From Streptococcus oralis (GTDB lineage: Bacteria; Bacillota; Bacilli; Lactobacillales; Streptococcaceae): 37,692 bases of DNA. The position numbers and the translations under genes were made by a program. The stretch is from NCBI RefSeq assembly GCF_001578945.1, contig NZ_KQ969550.1:336068-373759 (forward strand), given 5' to 3'. Under the pieces are notes generated by a model that made no database searches, was not told where the DNA came from, and worked only from the letters and a program-made list of their open reading frames with translations. This document shows, piece by piece, positions 9,227 to 18,519 of the stretch; within the stretch, counting starts at the first letter, position 1; each line of letters starts with the position of its first letter.

Positions 9227-9257
9227 AAGGCGAGTTAGGCACCCCCCAACTCGCCTT
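9227..9257 (-). terminator. Terminator/attenuator-like hairpin between ilvC and ilvA
   Basis: AAGGCGAGTT (9227-9236) pairs perfectly with AACTCGCCTT (9248-9257) around an 11-nt loop. On the minus strand it is followed by TTATCTTG, a weak U-tract. It stands directly before the ilvA ribosome site, so it may act as a partial terminator setting the ilvC:ilvA ratio. Confidence 0.75.
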
Positions 9258-9275
9258 CTGTTTTTATTCTAAGAA

Positions 9276-10468
<1,193 letters not shown>

Positions 10469-10469
<1 letters not shown>

Positions 10470-10945
10470 TAGTCGCGGGTAAATCCAGTTGCACCCGTAC
10501 GAGCGATATTTTTAATGCCGTATGGTCGAATGACTCGTAACAAAGCTTCACTCTTTTCAGCATTTCCAGTCATCTGAATAGTGATGGAGCTTGGAGCCAC
10601 ATCTACTACCGTTGCACGGAAAGGTTGGATAATGGCCAAGATTTCTGCACGCTTCTCAGCAGGAGCAGATACTTTTACCAAGATAACTTCTCTTTCCAAG
10701 TGTGGTTTATCTGTGATATCACGAATGCGAATCACATCAATCTGACGATTGAGTTGTTTAATGATTTGCTCGACTTCATCATGAGAAGCCACGTCGATAA
10801 TGATGGTAATGCGAGATACATCAGGATTCTCTGTCGCACCAACTGAGATACTCTCAATGTTGACCTGACGACGAGAAAGGACACCTGTAAAACGATTCAA
10901 AACTCCTGAACGATTTTGTAGTTTTGCTGTCAACATTCTACGCAT
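10469..10945 (-). CDS. ilvN: Acetolactate synthase small (regulatory) subunit
   Basis: This 158-residue protein gives valine feedback inhibition and full activity to IlvB. The N-terminal ACT domain (residues 3-78, LTAKLQNRSGVLNRFTGVLSRRQ) and a C-terminal ALS_ss domain (about 84-157) are both present. The start codon overlaps the end of ilvB by 8 bases, so the two subunits are translationally coupled. The TAA stop lies at the edge of a BOX-type repeat. Confidence 0.96.
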
Positions 10946-12638
10946 GGAACTTCACCCCCAACATCTCATGATTGCTCTTACCAGCTGGTACCATTGGTAA
11001 AACCTGTTCCTTACGAGAAATATCTACCTCGATAAACATGGGCACATCCTCCAGAATGACTTCTATATCCTGCTCTATCGTCTCTGGATTATCAAATTTA
11101 TAATTTTTGATGCCGTAGGCCTGTGCCATCAACTGAAAGTCAGGAAGTGTATCAAAGACTGACTCAGAAGTTCTACCCTCATAGAAGGATTCCTGCCACT
11201 GACGAACCATTCCTAGTGAGTGGTTATTCAACATAACAACCTTAATCGGCACCTTGTAGATGTTTAAGATAGCCAGCTCTTGGTTGGTCATTTGGAAACC
11301 ACCGTCACCGACAAAAAGGATTACTTCTTTTTCTGGATTGGCAATCTTGGCTCCGATAGCTGCAGGAACTCCAAATCCCATGGTACCCAAACCTCCCGAA
11401 GTGACTAACTGACGCTCATTTTGGTAAGGATAATACTGAGCTGTCCACATTTGATGCTGCCCTACGTCAGTGACAACAATGGCATCTCCATTCGTCAACT
11501 CACCGATGCGTTCAATAACGGCCTGAGGTTGAACCACACGTTCTTTCTTATCATAAGAACGAACTCGATTCTTGTCCTTGGTGACTTTTTCAATCCACTT
11601 TTCAGTATTGTTATGAACAGTTGGTTCTGCCAGTAGCATCTGCAAGGCTTTCTTAGCATCACCTACCACAGGAATATCTGCACTGATAATCTTACCAATC
11701 TCAGCTGGGTCAATGTCGATATGCGCAACCTTGGCATTTTTAGCAAAGGTCTTAGGATTTCCAGTTAAGCGGTCATCGAAACGGCAACCAATACTAATCA
11801 TAAAGTCCGCTTCGGTCATTGCAATGTTGGCCGCGAAAGAACCGTGCATTCCTCCCATTCCTAGGAAGAGCGGATGACTCGTTGCAATGGTACCTTGCCC
11901 CAAAAGACTAGTGACTACTGGAATTTGGTAACGTTCAGCAAATTCATTGAGCTCCTTAGAAGCTTCCGCATAGCTGATACCACCCCCTGCTAACAAGACA
12001 GGTTTCTTGGCTTTTGACAATTGCTTCAAGATTTTCTTGATTTGCATGTCATTCGGATCAAGCGTCGGTTGGTAACTTGGTAAATTCACCTCTGGTGAAT
12101 AGATGAAATCTGTCTCTAAGGCAGATACATCCTTTGGCAAGTCAATCACAACTGGCCCTGGACGACCTGTAGTTGCGATATGGACAGCTTCGGTGATGAT
12201 ACGGGGAATGTCCGCTGTCTCACGGACCTGGTAATTGTATTTGGTAATAGGCATGGTAATACCGACAATATCCGCCTCCTGAAAGGCATCCTTCCCAATT
12301 CCTGCGCGAGCAACTTGTCCTGTAAAGACCAGAAGGGGAACGCTATCACTCATGGCATCTGCAATCCCTGTAATGGCATTTGTTGCTCCCGGTCCACTCG
12401 TAACGACGGCAACACCCAACTTTCCAGTTGATTTGGCATATCCTTCAGCTTCGTGCAAGCAACCTTGCTCATGGCGTCCCAAGATGTGGCGAATACCTTT
12501 AAAATTGTATATCGCATCATATAAAGGCAAGACCGCACCGCCAGGATAACCAAATATGGTATCGATTCCTAAATCACGAAGTGTTTCCAAAACTAGGTCT
12601 GACCCCGTCTTAGAAGAGTCTAAACTGATTTTCTCCAT
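10938..12638 (-). CDS. ilvB: Acetolactate synthase large (catalytic) subunit
   Basis: This ThDP/FAD enzyme condenses pyruvate with pyruvate or 2-oxobutanoate, the first common step of branched-chain amino acid synthesis. At 566 residues it has full length. The N-terminal pyrimidine-binding domain carries the catalytic Glu in GRHEQGCLHEAEGYA (about residues 56-70), a central domain follows, and the ThDP/Mg motif GDGGFQMTNQELAIL (residues about 439-453) ends in NN. The ATG has a GGGGA ribosome site. A promoter at 12677-12704 and a CodY-like box at 12717-12731 suggest derepression when branched-chain amino acids fall. It heads ilvB-ilvN-ilvC. Confidence 0.97.
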   Translation of the reverse strand: MEKISLDSSKTGSDLVLETLRDLGIDTIFGYPGGAVLPLYDAIYNFKGIRHILGRHEQGCLHEAEGYAKSTGKLGVAVVTSGPGATNAITGIADAMSDSVPLLVFTGQVARAGIGKDAFQEADIVGITMPITKYNYQVRETADIPRIITEAVHIATTGRPGPVVIDLPKDVSALETDFIYSPEVNLPSYQPTLDPNDMQIKKILKQLSKAKKPVLLAGGGISYAEASKELNEFAERYQIPVVTSLLGQGTIATSHPLFLGMGGMHGSFAANIAMTEADFMISIGCRFDDRLTGNPKTFAKNAKVAHIDIDPAEIGKIISADIPVVGDAKKALQMLLAEPTVHNNTEKWIEKVTKDKNRVRSYDKKERVVQPQAVIERIGELTNGDAIVVTDVGQHQMWTAQYYPYQNERQLVTSGGLGTMGFGVPAAIGAKIANPEKEVILFVGDGGFQMTNQELAILNIYKVPIKVVMLNNHSLGMVRQWQESFYEGRTSESVFDTLPDFQLMAQAYGIKNYKFDNPETIEQDIEVILEDVPMFIEVDISRKEQVLPMVPAGKSNHEMLGVKFHA

Positions 12639-12676
12639 TGTTCCCCTTTCTCTTCTCTTAAAAATAGCTTGTTACT

Positions 12677-12704
12677 ATCATACCATTTTTTCAAAAATTT
12701 TCAA
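12677..12704 (-). promoter_or_regulatory. Promoter of ilvB
   Basis: Minus-strand TTGAAA (12699-12704), a 16-bp spacer and an extended -10 TGGTATGAT (-10 at 12677-12682). The expected leader is about 30 nt, too short for a T-box or peptide attenuator. Confidence 0.7.
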
Positions 12705-12716
12705 GACAAAAGAATC

Positions 12717-12731
12717 AATTTTCTGAATTTT
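12717..12731. promoter_or_regulatory. CodY-like box upstream of ilvB
   Basis: AATTTTCTGAATTTT matches 13 of 15 positions of the established CodY consensus AATTTTCWGAAAATT. It lies 12 bp upstream of the ilvB -35, a position from which CodY is known to control ilv genes in Gram-positive bacteria. The rest of the spacer (12732-12907) is AT-rich with no gene or structure that I can support. Confidence 0.6.
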
Positions 12732-12907
12732 CTATCTAAATGTGTTTTTTTTGACTATTTTCCTCATTTCTATTTATACATTATCGAGATTAGGAACCTT
12801 TAGCTACTTTAATTTATCAAATGAATGTATTTTCTTCGTGAATAGAGGTAGTATTTTTAGAACCTACATAATAAAACACCTTACGTGAATAAGACAAAAA
12901 TAGAAAA

Positions 12908-12932
12908 AAGGAAGCCACTATGTGACTTCCTT
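12908..12932 (-). terminator. fusA terminator
   Basis: The minus-strand stem AAGGAAGTCAC/GTGGCTTCCTT (G-U tolerant) with a 3-nt loop is followed by a T-run, 17 bp after the fusA stop. Confidence 0.85.
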
Positions 12933-12948
12933 CTATTGCGAAGACAGA

Positions 12949-15030
12949 TTATTCTTCACCTTTGTTTTTCTTGATGATTTCTTCTTGTACTGACTTAGGT
13001 ACATCTTCGTAGTGGTCAAATACCATCATGAAGGTACCACGTCCTTGAGATGCAGAACGAAGAACTGTTGCGTAACCGAACATTTCAGCAAGTGGAACGT
13101 AAGCACGAACGATTTGGCTGTTACCGTGTGCTTCCATACCATCTACACGTCCACGACGAGCAGTTACGTGACCCATAACATCACCAAGGTTTTCTTCTGG
13201 AACAGTGATTGTTACAAGCATCATTGGTTCAAGGATAGCTGGTTGTGCTGATTTAGCAGCTTCTTTAAGGGCAAGTGAAGCCGCGATCTTGAAGGCAGTT
13301 TCAGATGAGTCGACATCGTGGTATGAACCATCGTAAAGCTTAGCTTTAACGTCAACCATTGGGTAACCTGCAAGAACACCATTAGCCATAGATTCTACCA
13401 AACCTTTTTCAACCGCTGGAATAAATTCACGAGGAACCACACCACCGACGATTGCGTTTTCAAATTCGAATCCTTTACCTTCTTCGTTTGGAGTAAATTC
13501 AATCCATACATCACCGAATTGACCTTTACCACCAGACTGACGTTTGAAGAATCCACGTGCTTGAGTAGAAGCGCGGAATGTTTCACGGTAAGATACTTGA
13601 GGAGCACCTACGTTCGCTTCAACTTTGAACTCACGACGCATACGGTCAACAAGGACGTCAAGGTGAAGCTCACCCATACCAGAGATAACTGTTTCACCAG
13701 TTTCAACGTTTGTTTCAACGCGGAATGTTGGATCTTCTTCAGCCAATTTTTGAAGGGCGATACCCATCTTGTCTTGGTCAGCTTTAGATTTTGGCTCAAC
13801 CATCAATTGGATAACTGGTTCTGGAACGTTGATTGACTCAAGGATGATTTTAGCTTTTTCATCTGTCAATGAGTCACCAGTTGTTGTATCTTTCAAACCA
13901 ACGGCAGCAGCGATATCACCTGAGTAAACAGTGTCAATTTCTTGACGGCTGTTAGCGTGCATTTGAAGGATACGTCCGATACGTTCACGTTTACCTTTAG
14001 AAGTGTTCAAGACGTAAGAACCTGAATTCAAGACACCTGAGTATACACGGAAGAAGGTCAAACGACCTACAAATGGGTCAGTCATGATCTTGAAGGCAAG
14101 AGCTGCGAATGGCTCTTCGTCAGATGCTGGACGAGTTTCTTCTTCATCTGTATCTGGGTTGATACCTTTGATCGCTGGGATATCAAGTGGACTTGGAAGG
14201 TAGTCAATAACTGCATCAAGCATCAATTGAACACCCTTGTTCTTGAAGGCAGAACCACACAATACTGGGAAGAATTCAACGTTGATAGTCGCTTTACGGA
14301 TACCAGCTTTCAATTCTTCGTTAGTGATTTCTTCACCTTCGAGGTATTTCATCATCAGGTCTTCATCAGTTTCAGCGACTGCTTCAATCAATTTTTCACG
14401 GTATTCTTGAGCTTGGTCAAGGTAGTCAGCTGGAATATCTTCTTCAAGAATATCTGTACCAAGGTCGTTAGTATAGATTTCAGCTTTCATCTTGATCAAG
14501 TCGATGATACCACGGAAGTCATCTTCAGCACCGATTGGCAATTGGATTGGGTGTGCATTTGCTTGAAGACGATCGTGAAGTGTGCTTACTGAGTAAAGGA
14601 AGTCAGCACCGATTTTGTCCATTTTGTTAGCAAATACGATACGTGGTACTCCGTACTCAGTTGCTTGACGCCAAACTGTTTCAGTTTGAGGCTCAACACC
14701 TGATTGTGAGTCAAGAACAGTAACCGCACCGTCCAATACACGAAGAGAACGTTGTACTTCGATTGTGAAGTCCACGTGTCCTGGTGTGTCGATGATGTTT
14801 ACGCGGTGGTTGTTCCATTGAGCTGTTGTCGCAGCAGATGTGATAGTGATACCACGTTCTTGCTCTTGCTCCATCCAGTCCATTTGTGACGCACCTTCGT
14901 GAGTTTCACCGATTTTGTGGATTTTACCAGTGTAGTAAAGAATACGCTCAGTAGTTGTTGTTTTACCAGCATCGACGTGAGCCATGATACCGATATTACG
15001 AGTTTTTTCAAGTGAAAATTCGCGTGCCAT
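12949..15030 (-). CDS. fusA: Elongation factor G
   Basis: This GTPase drives ribosomal translocation and, with RRF, ribosome recycling. It is 693 residues, full length. G motifs: AHVDAGKT (17-24), the T-containing switch, DTPGH (81-85) and NKMD (135-138). Domains II-V follow, with the domain IV region around VSYRETFRA and the C-terminal [34 protein letters not shown]. It is the last gene of the rpsL-rpsG-fusA str-type cluster. Here a gap of about 560 bp with repeats and a terminator separates it from rpsG, and it has its own extended -10 promoter (15069-15074). Confidence 0.98.
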   Translation of the reverse strand: MAREFSLEKTRNIGIMAHVDAGKTTTTERILYYTGKIHKIGETHEGASQMDWMEQEQERGITITSAATTAQWNNHRVNIIDTPGHVDFTIEVQRSLRVLDGAVTVLDSQSGVEPQTETVWRQATEYGVPRIVFANKMDKIGADFLYSVSTLHDRLQANAHPIQLPIGAEDDFRGIIDLIKMKAEIYTNDLGTDILEEDIPADYLDQAQEYREKLIEAVAETDEDLMMKYLEGEEITNEELKAGIRKATINVEFFPVLCGSAFKNKGVQLMLDAVIDYLPSPLDIPAIKGINPDTDEEETRPASDEEPFAALAFKIMTDPFVGRLTFFRVYSGVLNSGSYVLNTSKGKRERIGRILQMHANSRQEIDTVYSGDIAAAVGLKDTTTGDSLTDEKAKIILESINVPEPVIQLMVEPKSKADQDKMGIALQKLAEEDPTFRVETNVETGETVISGMGELHLDVLVDRMRREFKVEANVGAPQVSYRETFRASTQARGFFKRQSGGKGQFGDVWIEFTPNEEGKGFEFENAIVGGVVPREFIPAVEKGLVESMANGVLAGYPMVDVKAKLYDGSYHDVDSSETAFKIAASLALKEAAKSAQPAILEPMMLVTITVPEENLGDVMGHVTARRGRVDGMEAHGNSQIVRAYVPLAEMFGYATVLRSASQGRGTFMMVFDHYEDVPKSVQEEIIKKNKGEE

Positions 15031-15068
15031 GAGGTTTGTTTCTCCTATTTATTTTTAATTTCTATTCT

Positions 15069-15074
15069 ATTATA
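15069..15074 (-). promoter_or_regulatory. fusA extended -10 promoter element
   Basis: Minus-strand TGTTATAAT (TG plus a perfect TATAAT) about 40 bp before the ATG. The -35 region (15092-15097, ATCCGT) is poor and lies in the terminator stem, so it would be an extended -10 promoter. Confidence 0.5.
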
Positions 15075-15090
15075 ACACGATTTTAATAAA

Positions 15091-15115
15091 AACGGATAGG
15101 CAGGACCTACCCGTT
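15091..15115 (-). terminator. Terminator upstream of fusA
   Basis: The minus-strand stem AACGGGTAGG/CCTATCCGTT (one G-U) with a 5-nt loop is followed by TTTTATTAAAA. It would end transcripts coming from rpsL-rpsG just before the fusA promoter. Confidence 0.75.
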
Positions 15116-15163
15116 CTCAATGTTTTCATGCTATTGTTGGTTTCAACTCAGCCTATTTGAGCT

Positions 15164-15255
15164 GGAACGGGATGCTGTGTGAAAAAGATAAACTTCCTTG
15201 TATTCATCGAATACTGCGTTAGTTTCCTATTTTCACTTTGCATCCTTGCTGTTCC
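15164..15255 (-). ncRNA. Candidate structured RNA element, copy 1
   Basis: Nested pairings read on the minus strand: outer GGAAC/GTTCC and GGATGC/GCATCC; P1 GTGAAAA/TTTTCAC (ends 15179 and 15236); P2 AAACT/AGTTT; and a terminal hairpin GTATTC/GAATAC. It is nearly identical to copy 2. The terminal loop reads GAT here against GAC in copy 2. Direction is inferred from the flanking genes. Confidence 0.45.
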
Positions 15256-15346
15256 TAGCATCATATTTGAACTCGGGCTAAAAGCTTAAGTTAGCTGAGT
15301 TGAACTCAATTGAACTCGGGCTAAAGTTAATTAGCCGATTTGAGCC

Positions 15347-15438
15347 GGAACGGGATGCTGTGTGAAAAAGATAAACTTCCTTGTATTCGTCGAATACTGC
15401 GTCAGTTTCCTATTTTCACCTTGCATCCTTACCGTTCC
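15347..15438 (-). ncRNA. Candidate structured RNA element, copy 2
   Basis: Same architecture as copy 1, offset by exactly 183 bp. The outer stem is improved (GGAACGG/CCGTTCC). P1 ends at 15362 and 15419. The terminal hairpin is the perfect GTATTCG-A-CGAATAC. Confidence 0.45.
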
Positions 15439-15498
15439 TAGCATCATAACTGAACTTGGGCTAAAAGCTTAAGTTAGCTAAGTTGAACTCAAGCTAAA

Positions 15499-15570
15499 AG
15501 TCTGGAGAAAAAGATGAATCTCATTGGTTGCAATCGCAACCTACTTCGATTCCCTATTTTCTCTGGGACT
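15499..15570 (-). ncRNA. Candidate structured RNA element, divergent copy 3
   Basis: Begins 24 bp after the rpsG stop. The architecture matches copies 1-2 but the paired bases differ: P1 GAGAAAA/TTTTCTC instead of GTGAAAA/TTTTCAC, P2 GAATC/GATTC instead of AAACT/AGTTT, and a terminal stem GGTTGC/GCAACC instead of GTATTC/GAATAC. Unpaired or linking bases are retained (ATAGG, GA-G-A, AA-GA, ATCTTTTTC). An outer AGTC/GACT closes it. Compensatory change in three helices suggests selection on RNA structure. Confidence 0.5.
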
Positions 15571-15594
15571 TTCTTAACGCTTTCGTATCCTATC

Positions 15595-16065
15595 TTACCA
15601 ACGGAAGTGTGCGAAGGCACGGTTAGCTTCAGCCATACGGTGAGTGTCTTCACGTTTCTTAACAGCTGCACCAGTGTTGTTCGCAGCATCCAAGATTTCT
15701 TTTGCAAGACGGTCTTGCATTGTGTGTTCACCGCGAAGGCGAGCGATGGTTACCAACCAACGAAGTCCAAGTGTTGTACGACGTTCTGGGCGAACTTCAA
15801 CTGGGACTTGGTAGTTAGATCCACCAACACGACGTGCACGTACTTCAAGTACAGGCATGATGTTTTCCATAGCTGTTTCAAATACTTCAAGTGCATCGTT
15901 ACCAGTAGCTTCTTTGATTTGCTCAAAAGCACCGTAAACGATTGAAGCAGCTGTACCACGTTTACCATCAAGCATAACGCGGTTGATAAGACGAGTAACT
16001 AGTTGTGAATTGTAAAGCGGATCTGGTAATACTTCACGCTTTGGAGCTCTATTTTTACGACTCAT
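15595..16065 (-). CDS. rpsG: 30S ribosomal protein S7
   Basis: This 156-residue primary 16S rRNA-binding protein nucleates assembly of the 30S head. It starts [18 protein letters not shown] and contains the RNA-binding [22 protein letters not shown] segment (about residues 76-97) and the C-terminal [10 protein letters not shown]. The length is standard for Gram-positive S7. It lies 19 bp downstream of rpsL with a GGGGA ribosome site. It is followed by the repeat-rich spacer and not directly by fusA. Confidence 0.98.
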   Translation of the reverse strand: MSRKNRAPKREVLPDPLYNSQLVTRLINRVMLDGKRGTAASIVYGAFEQIKEATGNDALEVFETAMENIMPVLEVRARRVGGSNYQVPVEVRPERRTTLGLRWLVTIARLRGEHTMQDRLAKEILDAANNTGAAVKKREDTHRMAEANRAFAHFRW

Positions 16066-16084
16066 TTCTCTTTATCCCCTTTCC

Positions 16085-16498
16085 TTATGCTTTTGGACGT
16101 TTAGTACCGTATTTAGAACGGCCTTGTTTACGATCGTTAACACCTGCAGTATCAAGTGCACCACGGACGATATGGTAACGTACCCCTGGAAGGTCTTTTA
16201 CACGTCCACCACGAAGAAGCACCACGCTGTGCTCTTGCAAGTTGTGTCCGATACCTGGGATGTAGGCAGTAACTTCGATAAGGTTGCTCAAACGTACACG
16301 AGCGAATTTACGAAGGGCTGAGTTAGGTTTTTTAGGTGTCATTGTTCCCACACGAGTTGCAACACCACGTTTTTGTGGTGAAGAAACGTTTGTTTGAACT
16401 TTTTTATGACTGTTATAACCAACGTTCAAAGCTGGTGATTTAGATTTTTCTACTTTTGATTTACGCGGTTTGCGAACCAATTGGTTAATTGTAGGCAT
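16085..16498 (-). CDS. rpsL: 30S ribosomal protein S12
   Basis: This 137-residue decoding-centre protein contains [11 protein letters not shown] with lysine at residue 56 and [14 protein letters not shown] with lysine at residue 101. These are the positions where streptomycin resistance substitutions are known; both are wild type here, so no S12-based resistance is predicted. It heads rpsL-rpsG(-fusA). A strong promoter lies about 130 bp upstream (16635-16664), giving a long leader that includes a hairpin. The ribosome site is CAGGAGA. Confidence 0.98.
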   Translation of the reverse strand: MPTINQLVRKPRKSKVEKSKSPALNVGYNSHKKVQTNVSSPQKRGVATRVGTMTPKKPNSALRKFARVRLSNLIEVTAYIPGIGHNLQEHSVVLLRGGRVKDLPGVRYHIVRGALDTAGVNDRKQGRSKYGTKRPKA

Positions 16499-16597
16499 CT
16501 ACATTCTCCTGTGTTTTTTTATTTTTGGTGATGATACACTTGGTGACAGCTACCATCTGTGTGTACTTTTGCAACATTTGTCAGCACGTCCCTGTAC

Positions 16598-16617
16598 ACT
16601 TTTGAGAGACCAAAAGT
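16598..16617 (-). promoter_or_regulatory. Hairpin in the rpsL leader
   Basis: A perfect 7-bp inverted repeat ACTTTTG/CAAAAGT with a 6-nt loop lies about 10 nt inside the predicted transcript start, in a leader of about 130 nt. It may be regulatory or only a 5' stabiliser. Nothing else in 16499-16597 can be named. Confidence 0.35.
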
Positions 16618-16634
16618 AAAAAGTACCGTCTATT

Positions 16635-16664
16635 ATTGTAACACAATTTTTCCTTCATTGTCAA
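16635..16664 (-). promoter_or_regulatory. Promoter of rpsL-rpsG
   Basis: Minus-strand TTGACA (16659-16664), an 18-bp spacer and an extended -10 TGTTACAAT (-10 at 16635-16640). Expected start near 16628. Confidence 0.8.
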
Positions 16665-16730
16665 GATATTTTTCATTTTTATTCTGATCTTTTAACTCTT
16701 TGACACTAGCTTTCACCGCTTTTCTAAACC

Positions 16731-16761
16731 AGAAAAGGAGGCAATTCCCTTCCTCCTTTCT
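16731..16761 (-). terminator. Terminator of the two-component/ABC operon
   Basis: The minus-strand stem AGAAAGGAGG/CCTCCTTTTCT with a 10-nt loop lies about 55 bp after the response-regulator stop, followed by a modest T-run. Confidence 0.65.
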
Positions 16762-16816
16762 AGTATGGATTCCCTTCGATTCAAGTTATCGTTTCGGAAT
16801 TGTTTAACCCTTCTTA

Positions 16817-17416
16817 TCAAAGCCAACCAGATTCTTTTGCGATGTTGGCTGCATCTGTCCGATTACTAGCATCTAGTTTCGAAAGGATATTGGTGACATA
16901 GTTTCGGACGGTTCCATTTGATAGATAAAGCTGATTCGCGATTTCTTGATTAGACAAACCCTGAGCGATTCCCTTTAAAACAGCGATTTCTTGGTCTGTT
17001 AATGGGTTAGGATGCGTCATCACCACTTCCATCAATTCAGGCGAATATTCCTTACGTCCTTCGAGAACAGTGCGCAAGGTTTGCATGAGATCTGCGATGC
17101 TTCTTTCTTTTAAGACATAAGCATCCACTCCAGCCTTGACCGCACGTTCAAAATAGCCGGGGCGTTTGAAGGTCGTTACTACAACTACCTTTGTTTCTGG
17201 CTTTTCTGCTCTTATCCACTCCAAAACTTCGAGGCCTGTCTTAACAGGCATTTCTACGTCAAGAATGGCGATATCTACAGACTCCTTTTCTAAGAGTTGA
17301 ATTGCTTCTTGTCCATTCTTGGCTTGTAGGACAGTCTCTACATCTGGTTGAAAGCTAAGCAACTGGCACATGGCATCTCGCAACATACTTTGATCTTCTG
17401 CAACAAGTAGTTTCAT
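16817..17416 (-). CDS. NarL/LuxR-family response regulator
   Basis: This 199-residue regulator has a receiver domain with acidic pocket ED (7-8), phospho-acceptor Asp53 in ILDVEMP, T81 and K103. The LuxR-type HTH occupies about residues 135-199 ([43 protein letters not shown]). It is one base from the kinase gene, so it is its cognate partner. The 199/365-residue pair behind an ABC exporter resembles, from memory, pneumococcal TCS11; DesR-like is the other name for this subfamily. The palindrome at 20589-20602 is a candidate binding site. Confidence 0.92.
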   Translation of the reverse strand: MKLLVAEDQSMLRDAMCQLLSFQPDVETVLQAKNGQEAIQLLEKESVDIAILDVEMPVKTGLEVLEWIRAEKPETKVVVVTTFKRPGYFERAVKAGVDAYVLKERSIADLMQTLRTVLEGRKEYSPELMEVVMTHPNPLTDQEIAVLKGIAQGLSNQEIANQLYLSNGTVRNYVTNILSKLDASNRTDAANIAKESGWL

Positions 17417-17417
17417 C

Positions 17418-18515
17418 TTAGTTTCTCTCCTTATAAGGTAGTCGAACCTGCACTTCTGTCGGATGTTTCTGACTAATCACTTTTACTTCTCCTGAAAATG
17501 GAAGGACACGGTCTCGAACGGTATGGAGTTCATCTCCTTTTAGAGAAGCAAAGCCACAGCCATCATCTCTCACTGTTAGAATGAGTTCTTTCTCAGTTCG
17601 TTCTAATTTCAAATAAGCTTTCGATGCTTTAGCATGTTTGATGATGTTGGTCACTAACTCAAGCAAAATCATGGAAGCCGTTGACTCCAATTCCTGAGTT
17701 AGGCTAGCTGTATCTAGTTGGTGATTGATTTCCGTTTCAATTCCTGCAATTTCCAGCATTTTTTTAACAGTCGCAAATTCGGAAGCAAGGGTTCTGGTTT
17801 TAAGATTTTCGATAATTGTACGGACTTCATTCATGGATTCTTTACTGATCTGATGAATTTCTTTTAATTCTTTTTCCACCTGTGGATAAGCCTGCATTTG
17901 GAGAAGCTGGAGGGCAAGATCCGTCTTCACACTCAACATAGCAAAGGTATGGCCTAGACTGTCATGAAGATCCTGACCGATACGACTGCGTTCATTTTCA
18001 GCCAAGAAAAGATTAAGCTTGGCATTTTGTTTCATCTTTTCTTCTTTTATTTCCTCTGACACTCGAATTCGATAGAGACCAAAAGTCAAGGCATCCGAAA
18101 AGACAAAAGTCACCAAGAAAAAGAGCAGTTGCCAGGGACTAACTTGATCAACCATATAAATCCCGGTTAAAATCAATGGCTGCAAGACAACAAAACTGAC
18201 AAAACGCCAAGAGTGAAGAGAAATCTCATCCAGCTCATAAATGAGGAGGTTAGATAAGTAAAAGATAAACCATGTGAAACCCGAATTCAGCCAAACCGAT
18301 GTATAAAAAATGTAGGCAATCATGAGCCACCAAGTCAGCCACTGCACAGTACGGTTTTGACTTAATAAAATCGAATAGAAGGCTAGGACAAATAATATTG
18401 TCCATAACAAGGTTAAAAGCGGGTACTCTCCACTGATGACACCCGCTATAGGAAAGATGATAAACACTAATGAAATATGAAACATATAATGAGTGTTTTT
18501 AAATTTTTCCAACAT
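17418..18515 (-). CDS. HisKA_3-type sensor histidine kinase
   Basis: This 365-residue membrane kinase has five or six membrane helices in residues 10-150 with very short loops, as in intramembrane or membrane-property sensors. The dimerisation/phospho-acceptor segment is [18 protein letters not shown] with His184. The HATPase domain follows ([13 protein letters not shown]-box; DDGCGF G-box). The sequence is DesK/TCS11-like. It is one base from the regulator gene and 4 bp from the ABC permease gene, so the kinase, regulator and exporter are one operon. The signal is unknown; sensing via the transporter or membrane state is an inference. Confidence 0.92.
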   Translation of the reverse strand: MLEKFKNTHYMFHISLVFIIFPIAGVISGEYPLLTLLWTILFVLAFYSILLSQNRTVQWLTWWLMIAYIFYTSVWLNSGFTWFIFYLSNLLIYELDEISLHSWRFVSFVVLQPLILTGIYMVDQVSPWQLLFFLVTFVFSDALTFGLYRIRVSEEIKEEKMKQNAKLNLFLAENERSRIGQDLHDSLGHTFAMLSVKTDLALQLLQMQAYPQVEKELKEIHQISKESMNEVRTIIENLKTRTLASEFATVKKMLEIAGIETEINHQLDTASLTQELESTASMILLELVTNIIKHAKASKAYLKLERTEKELILTVRDDGCGFASLKGDELHTVRDRVLPFSGEVKVISQKHPTEVQVRLPYKERN

Positions 18516-18519
18516 AGAT

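Larger units (their letters stand above)
15151..15491. repeat. Tandem direct repeat, period 183 bp, between rpsG and fusA
   Basis: Positions 15151-15308 and 15334-15491 are near-identical copies (roughly 158 bp each, about a dozen differences by eye). They are separated by 25 bp that again contains GAACTCGGGCTAA. Each copy holds a 92-bp hairpin (15164-15255; 15347-15438) and a second hairpin built on AACTC-GGCTAA/TTAGC-GAGTT. No plausible gene is present. Confidence 0.85.

Noticed and set aside
12639-12907. T-box or peptide attenuator ahead of ilvB
   Set aside because: The best promoter leaves only about 30 nt of leader; I see no T-box sequence, no run of branched-chain codons and no antiterminator pairing.
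15383-15403. Possible competence box in GTATTCGTCGAATAC within the repeat
   Set aside because: It differs from TACGAATA on either strand at the first base, is explained by the hairpin palindrome, and no gene starts after it.
15489-15945. Open frames on both strands across the rpsG 3' end and the repeat spacer
   Set aside because: They overlap rpsG in other frames or run through hairpin repeats, with no ribosome sites or recognisable sequence.
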